Assembly: GCF_012849095.1 (NCBI RefSeq)
Contig: NZ_CP051680.1
Span: forward strand, 1,612,001 to 1,676,000
Direction of reading: 5' to 3'
Length of the DNA: 64,000 bases
Source: Cohnella herbarum
GTDB taxonomy: Bacteria > Bacillota > Bacilli > Paenibacillales > Paenibacillaceae
In this document: positions 15,591-25,164 of the stretch, one piece after another
Layout: every line of letters starts with the position of its first letter
How positions within the stretch are numbered: the stretch's first letter is position 1
Translations under genes and position numbers: made by a program
Notes under the pieces: model-generated
Told to the model about the DNA's origin: nothing
Seen by the model: the letters and a program-made list of their open reading frames with translations, nothing else
Databases searched by the model: none

Positions 15591-18500
15591 TTATTTAAAT
15601 AATTCGAGCTCCAGGGTGAGGTTTCTGTCCAAGGAATTCGCATCGATAATCAAATCTTCCATAAAATCGGCTTCGACTGCTCTTACCTTGGCTATTTTGA
15701 CATAATCCGTCAGGTTAAAGTCTGTATCCGTGAGGATCGTATTCAAATCCACTTCAGATCCGCTTGTTTCGGCCTTATGAATTAAATAGCCAAGAGCTGT
15801 CTTGACACCGTAATTTTGGCCGTGTTGCGACTTGGCCGAAGGATTGTACACGGCACCTCCAGGAGCAAGGAAGGCGTAGGACTGCCATACTTGTCTCGCT
15901 TCATAACTGAGTTGGTTTAACGCGCGATCCCCTCCCCGTTCTCCCAGTCTATCCTTCACTTGAACCTCAAATTGTTCATAGCTGTGGCGAGTTTGAGCCG
16001 CGTAAGCCAATACTTCGTCTTGTGTCGGAATTTCCGCGGGATACACCTTCTTACTCGTTTCAGGATTGTCCTGGCTAGATAAAACTGTCCAATTAGAAGT
16101 AATTTTCGAGACTAGGCGAAACTTACCCATATTCGTTGAGAGATGATCGATGCCGCCCTCTGCAAAAGTATTAACCTTCTTCTCTTCCCCTGAAGCCGTA
16201 ATAGACGAAACATGTTCCCGAGCAGCGATCATCATGGATAGCAACGGGGAGATTTCCTTGACGATGTTCGCCGCCCTATTGACATTAATAGCCGCATACT
16301 CGCTCGGTTTCTGCTTTTCCTTTTTATAAGCTTCCCTAGACAGAACTCTTAGCAGCCCCACAAGTCTTACATCTTTGTCTTTGTCATAGAGATTAGATAT
16401 TTCATCCGCGAACCCTTCCTTCGGAATTCCGTATTTCTCTAGAAGCGGATACATCCTGTCTTTTCGTTCTTGCTTGCTCATCTTGCTCCCAAACCTTGCG
16501 GCCCTCTGAATCTGGTCAGCCGTAAAGAAGATTTCAGGTTTCGTGTCCTCCGTTGCCGACTGTCTCCCGTTCCGATCATGCCGGATGACCGGAGAATTCC
16601 GGCAATAAGCATACAGATTCGTTCCTTCGACCATTCCCGCCGGGTCGCAATTGAGCCATCTGCCGAGCCAAGGCAAGTAATACCTAGCGCCATGATAAGC
16701 CAAACCGCTCTCTTCGTCCCGTTCCATGCCCGTATAGCGGTAACGCTTGGCAGCACTTCGGATAGATGCATTGTGTGCTTTATAGGCAGTCGTACCGAAC
16801 GGATGATATTCTTCGTAGCTGACCACCCTCGCCTCCTCGTCCAGCTCCAGCGAGGCCGAGCCCAGATGATTGTGCAACAGGTAACGCACCGATACGACAG
16901 GGGCGGTTCGCGCTGCGGACGAACCGAAGCCTTCCGCCGGTTTCGTCTCGACATCGATCAGAACGAAGCGGTGCCCGCCATCCATAAGGCTCAGACTCGT
17001 GCGTTCCAATCCCGCGTCCGCTCCGGCATAGCGTCTGTAGATCTCGTATCCGGCGATATAGATCCGCTCGTCTTTCCGCGTCGGCTCCTGTCCTTCGGGC
17101 GCCTGATATTCGGTTATTTTCCGAATCCGCTGCCCTTCGCCGTCATATTGATAATAAGTCGTCTCAGGCGTACCGCCGTCCGTTCTCCTCTGACGGACGG
17201 TCTTCGCTAGTTCCTCCTTGTAATTCCACCCGACGTAAGATAAATGAGGCATGGAAGTGATATAGCCGTGCTGAGAATGGTGCGTATAGTGAAACGTCGC
17301 GGAACCGACTTGCGTTCGTAACAGTCGATTATTTGCCGAAGCCATCTCGTAATCTCTCGTCCAATTGCTGCCGGCCGCCTGGTGCCGCATTTGCAGCAAA
17401 TTACCGGCAAGGTCATAGCGGTAGCTCTGGATATACATCCGCATAGCCATCGGGTCTCCGGGATTCAACGAGTGCATGAACGCATTATCGTTCCAATTGT
17501 CTTCGCCTCCGTGGTCTGGTAGTGCCGCTTCGTTTTCTCTTCCGGTTGCCTGAATCAACCGATATAAGGAATCGTAAGTAAAGGTTGCGACTCCGACAAT
17601 CTTCCGGTTATCGAAAAAGACGACTGGAACGTTGTTATCTTGGATATGGGTGATATTCCCCGTCGGATCGTACGTATAACGCCAATCCTGAAGCGGTTCG
17701 CCGTTCCCGCGTTTCGTCTCCAATCTCGTCGGTCGTAAGGTCTCTCTGTCGTAATGGAATCGCGTCAACACTCCATTTCCATAGACTACCGACGTCCGCT
17801 GCCCTTTTTCATTATAATTAATGTCGTTAATATAAGATTCCGTCGCATTCCCATCCGTATGGATCACTTTTTCTCCCTTTAGCAAACCGGCTTTGTTATA
17901 CACGGGAACGAGAATCCGCCCGTCGGGGACGATCTGCCGGACGATCCGGCCGATCGCGTCCGTTACCGTCCGGATCGTGAAGCTCTCCTCTTCCAGATCG
18001 TCTTCCGGATTGGCATAGATCCAATTCGCGATTTCCTTGTAATTGCGGTACAGCGTACGAGTCATCGACATCGGCTGCCCCTTGAAGTCGAATTCGGGCG
18101 TTTCCGTCCTTCCCCCCGTATCGTAATGGCGAATGACTCGCCCTCTCAAGTTTTTCGCTTCGGGATTGTCCTCACCATCGCCATACTCCATCCGTTCGAC
18201 GACATGGTTCAGAGCGATTGCTCCGTCTCCCCCCGACACCATGCTGTGCGTCGGCCTCTGCAAAATATCATAGAAATAGCGCATTTCGTGATTTCGTCTA
18301 TCCCAAGTCCTTAGCGGCTGACCTGTAATATTCGTAAGTTGCCACCGACTGCCGGCATCCATACTCCGCTGATAAACCTTGTTTCCCAGCATATCGTAAC
18401 GGTATTCCATAGCCAAGTTACCTCGCGCGTCGATCACGGCTTTCAGGTTGCTTTCGATGTCGAGCACGACCCTAGTCGCTACGAATTCATCCTTCCCGGT

Positions 18501-21500
18501 GTCGGGAGCCCGGTTATGGTCAATCGCTAATACGGGCCTGCCTAACGAATCCAAGTGCTGAACGCTGGGCGTATTCGCGTGAGCCGCGCTCTGATCGGCC
18601 GCCTCCTTTTCCTTGACCGGGTCTTTGCCCGCCGCGAGCAGCTCGTTATCGATCAACCGGTTGGTTCGGTTAAAATACCAGGAAGATTCGAGTATCGTAT
18701 CGTTGGCATCGTAAGCGGCTTGTTTCCAGGAATCGAAGGTTGCGCGAGTCAGCGTGCCGTCAGGCAATTCCGTGCGGATGAGCCTCCCGGGCGCATCGTA
18801 GAAAGACAGCGGCGTAACTCCCGTTTCCACTAGCTCTTTCAAATCCTCATAACGATGCGTGACCGAGAAATAGGGCTCGTATTGTTTAACGGGATTACCT
18901 TTGTTGTTCAGTACGGTTCTGCCGTTGCCGATCCAACGCAGTTGTTGGGGGCTTAGCGCTGCGGTATCGATGTCGACGATCGCATAGGAATCATCCGGAT
19001 TAACCGTCACTTGCTTGGCCGGTCCCGGCTCTGCCTGCGTCTTCTTCATTACAACTTGTCCTAGACCGTTTGAATATTCGAAACTGATCTGGACGGGCGA
19101 ATTCACGTTGTCGATATAATGCTCTTCCCTCACGATGGAAGCAGCAGCCGCAGGTTTGCCTGATTTTCGATAAGCATCATAGTCATATACGAATCTTGCC
19201 GTGGCATGCCGCAATAAACTTTTCCCATGACTAACCAATACATCGGAAGCCTGCGCATGTAAGAAAACATTGATCAGTACCCTCTCGGAAGTCGAAGAAA
19301 ACTCGTTAAAGCCGCTCAGGTCATCGGCTTCGCTCCCTTTGCCGTAAACGGCCATCGCTTTTACCAAGCCCAATTCATCTGTCAATGTTTCCGAGAGATT
19401 ATGGTTCGCATCCCTCATCCGTTGCGGAGAAAGCGTGCGGAAATTAAACCATTCAACCTTCGCGCGATTGCCTAACGCATCTTCGGTTTCCGTCATGAAT
19501 AACCGATAACGGTCATATTTCACTTTAGTCGTTGCACCATACGGATCCGTATAGCTGACAGGAAGGTAGAATCGATTACGAGCTTCGGCTGCCGTTTCAT
19601 CAGATGCGATATACCCGGTCGTTCCCGAGCGAATCCACCAGTTAGGCTCATCTTCCCAGCGCATGAATTTCCCTTCCAGCAGAACGTCGTCGCTCGCTTT
19701 ATCACCGAAAATGTGGTCTACCAGAGCCGGCGTGTAAGCAAGCTGGTAGCTCTCGTAAGGCAATGCCATAGACACCAGTTCATAGATCGGCAATGCATCG
19801 ATCAGATCGTCGCTCCTGTACAGCGTGCGTGCATGTTCGATTAATCGTTTCTGCGAGCAACCGGGGGCTGGCGCAACATCCGTTTGATAATAGTCGACCT
19901 CGTCCGCTAACGCAAGGACATGCTCGAAATCAAGGACGTCGAAGAGCGCTCCGGCTTTGACTAGACCCTTCAATTCATAAATTTTCGTCTCCGCAGGCAG
20001 TCTCAATCGGTAAGCCGCATCGGTAACTACATCGTTCGTATAACGATTAAGCGTATAGACGATCTGCATCCGATTCTGCGCTTCGCGGGTTTCCTCAGGC
20101 AACGAAAAATCGGTTAGACGTCTCGGATATACAACCGAAGCCGTCTCCAAAATCTGTCCGTATTCGTCCAACTTTACGTTCAGCGTATGGGCTACGCGCG
20201 GATCGTCCGTATTCCGCTCGTATCCGTACGTCAGCGCTTCGCGCTCTTGCACCGCATAGACCGCATGCCGATTGTGTCCTTTGGGCTGCATCAGAACGAT
20301 CGTATATCCTTGCTTGGCCGTAGAGTATGGGCTAAGCTGCTTGCGGATTTGATCGGCCGTCGCATCGTTCGATGGTGCGTCGCGCGCGAACGTTTCCGTC
20401 CGTAAGCTTCTGCCTTTGCAGGCTCGGTACGCCTCCCTACGCTCTTCGGCGTCGAGCCTTTCAAGAAGAACGGGATCCAATCCCGGAGCCGTTACGATCG
20501 TCGTCTCCTTCAACGCTATTTCCGGATTTTCTGCCGTAAATCCTGCCCGTTTAAGCTCAGCTTCCCAATAATCCGTGCCGAACGCACGGGACAGATCGCC
20601 CCCGTTCAAGTAAACTCCGGTATGGAACCAGCTTCTGGAGACGACCGGTGCTTGGTGCATAGACCGATCCAGCGGTTGACCGTTCTCTCCCAACACCCAA
20701 TGCTCGAACGTTTCGGCATCCGTTTGCTCCACCATGCCGAAGCCGCGGAACTCCCTTTCGGCGCGATCGTAATAACCGTGTCGGTACCGATATTCGTTCA
20801 CGAACCGGTAACCGGTCGTACGGTCCCTTGTCTCGGTTCGCGTCAGACAATGTACGGGAAAGTGCAGCGGCTCAAGCCAAGGAGACCCCGCCATTCGGTC
20901 TGCTAAGTAAAACGCCGTAGATGGCTTATATTCCATCGTCACTTCTTTCCCAAGATTATTTTTGTACAAAGTCATCAGATGAGGTTTTCTGCCGTTCATA
21001 AGATCGATATATTGGAGAGGAGCCTGGGCATCCTTGGATAATGGACTGGACCAAACGATGCAGGCAACTCCGTTGCCCAGAAGATCGATGACCGAGACGC
21101 GTGCCTCCGAATGAACTTCCGGGAATGCCTCGATGACATAAGGAGATGCGCTGAATGCGTTCCCGCTCAGATTGAACCAACAGGCTATGCGATCTGGCCC
21201 CACATACAGAAGATCTGCGGTTCCTGACCCGTCTACGTCGGCAAGTTGCAAGTATGACGGTTGAAACGCCTCCGGATGGTCGAAAACCGGCGCATTGTCC
21301 ATTGCCACCTTCGCCCCGAAGCGACCATAGCCGAGATTCGGCCAATAGCAGACTTCCCCGTTGCGAATGCGAACAATGTCCGACAGTCCGTCGCCGGACA
21401 TATCCGCAAGATAGATGAATTGTTCGGCGTCGGAGAAGACGGCCGAGGGACCGGTTTCTTCATCCGAAGAGCGAATCGTCTTGCCGGCGTACTCGAATCC

Positions 21501-23189
21501 TCTTCTTCCGATGGAAGCATACCAGACGAAAACAAGTTCTTCCGTCAATAACATCTCCGATCTGCCGTCCCCGTCGAGATCAAGCATCCGGACGTTGGTA
21601 TCCGCCATGTTCGAATTGGGTAAGCTCTTGAAGGGTTGGAAAGGCAGCCAATCCTCCGCTTCGCCCAGCTCGAAGAACCCTTTCGGTTCGTTGGCAAGAC
21701 TAACAAGCTGATTGCTTCCGTCCGCATCCAGATCCATCAGTCGCATCGTGGAACCAAGTCCCGCGAACGAGGGCTTGCGGGAAACCAACTCGGCATTTCC
21801 GAACTTTCCGCCGCCCAAGTTGCGTTTGTAATACCAGCCTCCGCCCTGTTCGGTGAGCATACCGGAAACCCCTTCGTTGTAGAGATCCGTAAATTGATAA
21901 CGCGGTTCATCAAGTCCAGCAGGCGCATGAACGAGCGCTTCCGCCGACACGGTCTGAACCGCTTGATTCCACTCGATAGGCTGATATTCAAAGGCGATAG
22001 GCGGTAATGATTGATTCGTATACGTTCCGTCCGGTTTTTTAATATAGCCGCGCGCCGTGAACGACTTGAGCAAGCTCAGATCCGTTCCGTTCGCTTCGCT
22101 ATAGCCGAATTCGATAGATTTGACCAGAGCACAACCACCCGGCAGCTCGGCGAAATGATGAAACAGCAGCACTCGCTTGCAGCGTCTAGTCGTCCGAATC
22201 TCGAATCCGGCCTTATACTCCGACCAAGCATCTTTTCTGAATTCCCACTCCTGAATTTCGTCGTATGGCGAGTCAACGTCGTATTCGCCGTAGTCGAACA
22301 CCGTTTGAAACACGTAATCGGATGCCGGCGGGAAGGCATCGCCGAAACCGAGATAGGGAGTTCGGTTGCCATAGCAAACCCTCGCGATATAAATGTTGGC
22401 GTAAGTGAGTTGGCTGTTGCCCGCTATTCGATTGCGGTGATGCAGCAACGAAGCATCGAAACCGGCGATATCTTCCTTCTTGTACAAGTAATGCGTGCAA
22501 TTTCCCTGATCGTCGAAGACGAACTCCGGTAACCATTCGAATACGCGAGACGCATTTTGCGGGTCGCAAATTCGGGAATCGACGCTCCATCCGAGAAGCG
22601 TCGTCACGTTGGCCTTCGATACGACCCGCCACTTGATCTCCCGCGTAGATTTGCCCGTCCAACGCTCGATCCTTGCGAATAAGCCTTCAATCCGAGGCTT
22701 GTAGAAGCGGATCGTAAATAAGCCGTCCACGGAGTCTTGTTCATGGACGACATAACTCCCATTCGCATCGATGCGAAAACTTCCGTCCTCCGATCTCGCG
22801 AACGCCGGCACCAAATCTTCGGCTTCGGAGAACAAATACGTATCCGAATCGGTATCGTCTTCGTACTTGGGCAGTCCTTGATCCGTTTTCCGCTTGATCG
22901 ATGGCAATCCTAAGATCCAGCCCAAGCCGAAACTCCCGTTGCCCTCGCCGGAATTGTACATCAGGTTCATCGCCGGCGAAGCGCTCCCTCTAGCCGGAGA
23001 GAATGGCAGCGGAACGGAGAAGGAGGACGTGCCGTTCACTGCGTTGACGGTAAACTTCTCGTCAATCCCTCTTAGAGCTCCGCCGCCCTTGGGTAACGAG
23101 ATGGATGGAACATCGATGGCGTTGGATTTTGTTCTTCCGCCACTTGTGTCAAGGAGCGACATATTCGCTTTCGAGTTTTCCGCGTTCAT
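15591..23189 (-). CDS. Fused TcB-TcC insecticidal-type toxin (SpvB/RHS)
   Basis: A single protein of about 2532 residues combining both 'cocoon' subunits of a Tc (ABC) toxin. Residues ~35-350 are SpvB-like (VNAVNGTSSFSVPLPFSPAR, GLGWILGLPSIKRKT). FG-GAP/VCBS-like blocks around 480-660 (LMDLDADGSNQLV, LADVDGSGTADLL) and TcdB middle domains follow. Residues ~1200-2180 carry RHS/YD repeats, then the RHS core (HNHLGSASLELDEE, RYYLPWLGRWLNCDPAG, NLYAYCRNSP). The conserved Asp residues of the self-cleaving aspartyl site are present. The last ~320 residues are an unrecognised cargo. ATG 23189 (GGGGG 7 nt upstream) is preferred over 23219. No TcA pore gene or immunity gene is nearby. Confidence 0.9.
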   Translation of the reverse strand: MNAENSKANMSLLDTSGGRTKSNAIDVPSISLPKGGGALRGIDEKFTVNAVNGTSSFSVPLPFSPARGSASPAMNLMYNSGEGNGSFGLGWILGLPSIKRKTDQGLPKYEDDTDSDTYLFSEAEDLVPAFARSEDGSFRIDANGSYVVHEQDSVDGLFTIRFYKPRIEGLFARIERWTGKSTREIKWRVVSKANVTTLLGWSVDSRICDPQNASRVFEWLPEFVFDDQGNCTHYLYKKEDIAGFDASLLHHRNRIAGNSQLTYANIYIARVCYGNRTPYLGFGDAFPPASDYVFQTVFDYGEYDVDSPYDEIQEWEFRKDAWSEYKAGFEIRTTRRCKRVLLFHHFAELPGGCALVKSIEFGYSEANGTDLSLLKSFTARGYIKKPDGTYTNQSLPPIAFEYQPIEWNQAVQTVSAEALVHAPAGLDEPRYQFTDLYNEGVSGMLTEQGGGWYYKRNLGGGKFGNAELVSRKPSFAGLGSTMRLMDLDADGSNQLVSLANEPKGFFELGEAEDWLPFQPFKSLPNSNMADTNVRMLDLDGDGRSEMLLTEELVFVWYASIGRRGFEYAGKTIRSSDEETGPSAVFSDAEQFIYLADMSGDGLSDIVRIRNGEVCYWPNLGYGRFGAKVAMDNAPVFDHPEAFQPSYLQLADVDGSGTADLLYVGPDRIACWFNLSGNAFSASPYVIEAFPEVHSEARVSVIDLLGNGVACIVWSSPLSKDAQAPLQYIDLMNGRKPHLMTLYKNNLGKEVTMEYKPSTAFYLADRMAGSPWLEPLHFPVHCLTRTETRDRTTGYRFVNEYRYRHGYYDRAEREFRGFGMVEQTDAETFEHWVLGENGQPLDRSMHQAPVVSRSWFHTGVYLNGGDLSRAFGTDYWEAELKRAGFTAENPEIALKETTIVTAPGLDPVLLERLDAEERREAYRACKGRSLRTETFARDAPSNDATADQIRKQLSPYSTAKQGYTIVLMQPKGHNRHAVYAVQEREALTYGYERNTDDPRVAHTLNVKLDEYGQILETASVVYPRRLTDFSLPEETREAQNRMQIVYTLNRYTNDVVTDAAYRLRLPAETKIYELKGLVKAGALFDVLDFEHVLALADEVDYYQTDVAPAPGCSQKRLIEHARTLYRSDDLIDALPIYELVSMALPYESYQLAYTPALVDHIFGDKASDDVLLEGKFMRWEDEPNWWIRSGTTGYIASDETAAEARNRFYLPVSYTDPYGATTKVKYDRYRLFMTETEDALGNRAKVEWFNFRTLSPQRMRDANHNLSETLTDELGLVKAMAVYGKGSEADDLSGFNEFSSTSERVLINVFLHAQASDVLVSHGKSLLRHATARFVYDYDAYRKSGKPAAAASIVREEHYIDNVNSPVQISFEYSNGLGQVVMKKTQAEPGPAKQVTVNPDDSYAIVDIDTAALSPQQLRWIGNGRTVLNNKGNPVKQYEPYFSVTHRYEDLKELVETGVTPLSFYDAPGRLIRTELPDGTLTRATFDSWKQAAYDANDTILESSWYFNRTNRLIDNELLAAGKDPVKEKEAADQSAAHANTPSVQHLDSLGRPVLAIDHNRAPDTGKDEFVATRVVLDIESNLKAVIDARGNLAMEYRYDMLGNKVYQRSMDAGSRWQLTNITGQPLRTWDRRNHEMRYFYDILQRPTHSMVSGGDGAIALNHVVERMEYGDGEDNPEAKNLRGRVIRHYDTGGRTETPEFDFKGQPMSMTRTLYRNYKEIANWIYANPEDDLEEESFTIRTVTDAIGRIVRQIVPDGRILVPVYNKAGLLKGEKVIHTDGNATESYINDINYNEKGQRTSVVYGNGVLTRFHYDRETLRPTRLETKRGNGEPLQDWRYTYDPTGNITHIQDNNVPVVFFDNRKIVGVATFTYDSLYRLIQATGRENEAALPDHGGEDNWNDNAFMHSLNPGDPMAMRMYIQSYRYDLAGNLLQMRHQAAGSNWTRDYEMASANNRLLRTQVGSATFHYTHHSQHGYITSMPHLSYVGWNYKEELAKTVRQRRTDGGTPETTYYQYDGEGQRIRKITEYQAPEGQEPTRKDERIYIAGYEIYRRYAGADAGLERTSLSLMDGGHRFVLIDVETKPAEGFGSSAARTAPVVSVRYLLHNHLGSASLELDEEARVVSYEEYHPFGTTAYKAHNASIRSAAKRYRYTGMERDEESGLAYHGARYYLPWLGRWLNCDPAGMVEGTNLYAYCRNSPVIRHDRNGRQSATEDTKPEIFFTADQIQRAARFGSKMSKQERKDRMYPLLEKYGIPKEGFADEISNLYDKDKDVRLVGLLRVLSREAYKKEKQKPSEYAAINVNRAANIVKEISPLLSMMIAAREHVSSITASGEEKKVNTFAEGGIDHLSTNMGKFRLVSKITSNWTVLSSQDNPETSKKVYPAEIPTQDEVLAYAAQTRHSYEQFEVQVKDRLGERGGDRALNQLSYEARQVWQSYAFLAPGGAVYNPSAKSQHGQNYGVKTALGYLIHKAETSGSEVDLNTILTDTDFNLTDYVKIAKVRAVEADFMEDLIIDANSLDRNLTLELELFK

Positions 23190-23412
23190 CATTTTTCCCC
23201 CTTTTGAGACGAATGACATTACCTTCCATAAAAAAACTTCTCTAAATCACTACAATTGTAGAAGTCCGGTTTGTCATCTTGCTAGTGACTATCGTCATTT
23301 GTGGTCATGCAATGAGATCACGCTTCTTGTCGACATGAACCGACAGAAGTTAATGGTTCTCCATTTCAAAGCCTATGGGTCGCATACGTACATGAAGCCA
23401 TGCAAACAAAAA

Positions 23413-23440
23413 AAAGCCCGTCACCGAAGTGACAAGCCTT
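23413..23440 (-). terminator. Intrinsic terminator of the APH-family gene
   Basis: AAGGCTTGTCAC and GTGACGGGCTTT pair (two G-U wobbles) around a TTCG tetraloop, followed by a long U run on the minus strand. It probably ends the whole iron-uptake transcript. Confidence 0.85.
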
Positions 23441-23450
23441 ATCCGCTTAG

Positions 23451-24329
23451 CTAGCGTTCGTAATCATCCACAATCACATTAATGACATTAAATGATTGTT
23501 CTGCTACTGCTCTGTTTGAATTCCTATTGCCATCGTATGTGATTAAAGCCTTCCATAACGCCCATCCTCGCGCTCTATTCCAGGTGTCTTGATCCATGCC
23601 TAATTGTTCCTTGAATATCTTTCGACTATCGTTATCGAAGAAGGTCCATGCCATCGCAGCATCGCAGGAGGGATCTCCTACGCCCAATATTCCGAAATCA
23701 ATGACTGCACACAACCTTCCCTCATTAACCAACAGATTACCTGGCGCTATATCACCATGGACCCAAACAGGATCTTTATCCCATTTAGAATCCAACGCAA
23801 GCGCCCATATTTCTTTTAATAAGTGTTCATCAAAGGTATCTTTCGTATTTTCGATTGCGGTTCTAGCCTCTTCATCATAGACGGCAATGGGTCCCCCTCG
23901 ATAAAAGTTATGCTCCCCGGCTGCGGGACCTTGACTAGCATCGATGGATTGGAATTCAACTAAAAATTTTCCCAAGTCTCGGGCAAATTGATTAACATCA
24001 TTAATATTGTTCCGAGTCAACGTCTCTCCTTCTAACCACATATTAACGGACCAAGGCCAAGGATACATTGCACTAGGATTCCCTTTGGCTAGCGGAGCGG
24101 ATATGGGTAAAGAAAGTTGTTGTTTTAATAAAGGGAGCCATATTCTTTCTTTCTCCACTTGGGGAACATAAGAGGCTGCGCTCGGTAACCTTACGCTCAT
24201 ATGGTCGCCTAGATGAAACGTTCGATTATCATTCCCGCTGAATTTTACCGGACTGATTTCTAAATCCGACCATTCGGGAAATTGCTCGCGTATTAATCTT
24301 GTTACTAATTCCACGTTAATATGAACCAT
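23451..24329 (-). CDS. Aminoglycoside phosphotransferase (APH)-family kinase
   Basis: The 292-residue protein has the APH/choline-kinase fold. The catalytic loop is VWVHGDIAPGNLLV and the metal-binding segment is CAVIDFGILGVGDPS. ATP-dependent phosphorylation of a small hydroxylated substrate is expected; many chromosomal members in Bacillales are not true resistance enzymes. AGGAGG lies 6 nt before the ATG. It follows the FhuF-like gene by 19 bp and may be co-transcribed with the siderophore operon, though a functional link is not evident. Confidence 0.85.
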   Translation of the reverse strand: MVHINVELVTRLIREQFPEWSDLEISPVKFSGNDNRTFHLGDHMSVRLPSAASYVPQVEKERIWLPLLKQQLSLPISAPLAKGNPSAMYPWPWSVNMWLEGETLTRNNINDVNQFARDLGKFLVEFQSIDASQGPAAGEHNFYRGGPIAVYDEEARTAIENTKDTFDEHLLKEIWALALDSKWDKDPVWVHGDIAPGNLLVNEGRLCAVIDFGILGVGDPSCDAAMAWTFFDNDSRKIFKEQLGMDQDTWNRARGWALWKALITYDGNRNSNRAVAEQSFNVINVIVDDYER

Positions 24330-24348
24330 ATTGTTCCTCCTACTTAAT

Positions 24349-25122
24349 TTAACTCACTTCATGCTTCCTTTTAGGACAAGTCGGACAATATTCTTCATCC
24401 GACGTTTGATAATAATAACAGCAAGTTTTTCGAATGCGAAGGGGAACGTCGGAAGTCGGAATCATGATCTTATCGCTATTGAATTTCTTAAATGGATTAC
24501 TGGTTTCTCCGAAAAGAGTTGCCGGGGCTTCGTTAATCAAGTATTGAAAGTCATCGCGTATTCGGGATTTCTGAGCTTCGCTCGCCCCCTCCTCGATTCT
24601 ATTCTCATACAACCAATACACGTAAATGGCCGCATTCTCCCATAGAACGGATGCCGATATCGGAGCGATCTTAGTCAGAGCGCGCCATACTTTAGCTATA
24701 TTCCCGGCGAAAATCGTTCGGAGGACTTGATCTCGCCATTCCTCCCGGCAGCCTTCAACGGGTCTTGAAACATCCCAACGTATAAGGCGCACTTTCGGAA
24801 GCCAAGCCTGATCCCGATAACTGGATTCCAGATGACAATTTTCAATCGAATAATTCAGAGACTTATCGAACATCGTCATGGCATACAGTCCTGATAGGAT
24901 AGACATGAATCCATATCGCTTCGCGAAAAGCGAGACTACGGCAACCTTCGATGAGGTTTCGAACACGGTGGATACCTTATCCATCAGTTCTAGCCCCTTA
25001 TCTCTATCCAGTAAACTTACGGAGGGGATTGAGATCCGTCTATCCAACGAGGGCTCGAGCGTCAATCGAAAATGTTGTGTCAGAACGTTCATTTCTTCAG
25101 GTAGCATGGCGAAAGCCATCAT
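24349..25122 (-). CDS. FhuF-like siderophore-iron reductase
   Basis: A 257-residue cytoplasmic protein whose C-terminus has the FhuF-type [2Fe-2S] cysteine pattern C-C-x10-C-x2-C (RKTCCYYYQTSDEEYCPTCP). FhuF-like proteins reduce ferric iron to release it from imported siderophores. Its place behind the siderophore importer and the AraC-binding-protein regulator supports this. A GAGGGGGG ribosome site precedes the two adjacent ATG codons. Confidence 0.85.
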   Translation of the reverse strand: MMAFAMLPEEMNVLTQHFRLTLEPSLDRRISIPSVSLLDRDKGLELMDKVSTVFETSSKVAVVSLFAKRYGFMSILSGLYAMTMFDKSLNYSIENCHLESSYRDQAWLPKVRLIRWDVSRPVEGCREEWRDQVLRTIFAGNIAKVWRALTKIAPISASVLWENAAIYVYWLYENRIEEGASEAQKSRIRDDFQYLINEAPATLFGETSNPFKKFNSDKIMIPTSDVPLRIRKTCCYYYQTSDEEYCPTCPKRKHEVS

Positions 25123-25164
25123 GCATTTCCCCCCTCTTATTGTTCCCCTCTGCGGAAGACGACT

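Noticed and set aside
15591..23189. Many antisense open frames inside the Tc-toxin gene
   Set aside because: They are shadows of a GC-richer coding frame, lack ribosome sites and show no recognisable protein features.
23250..23261. Palindrome CTACAATTGTAG upstream of the toxin gene as an operator
   Set aside because: Only 12 bp, no clear promoter could be aligned to it, and no candidate regulator is adjacent; noted but not claimed.
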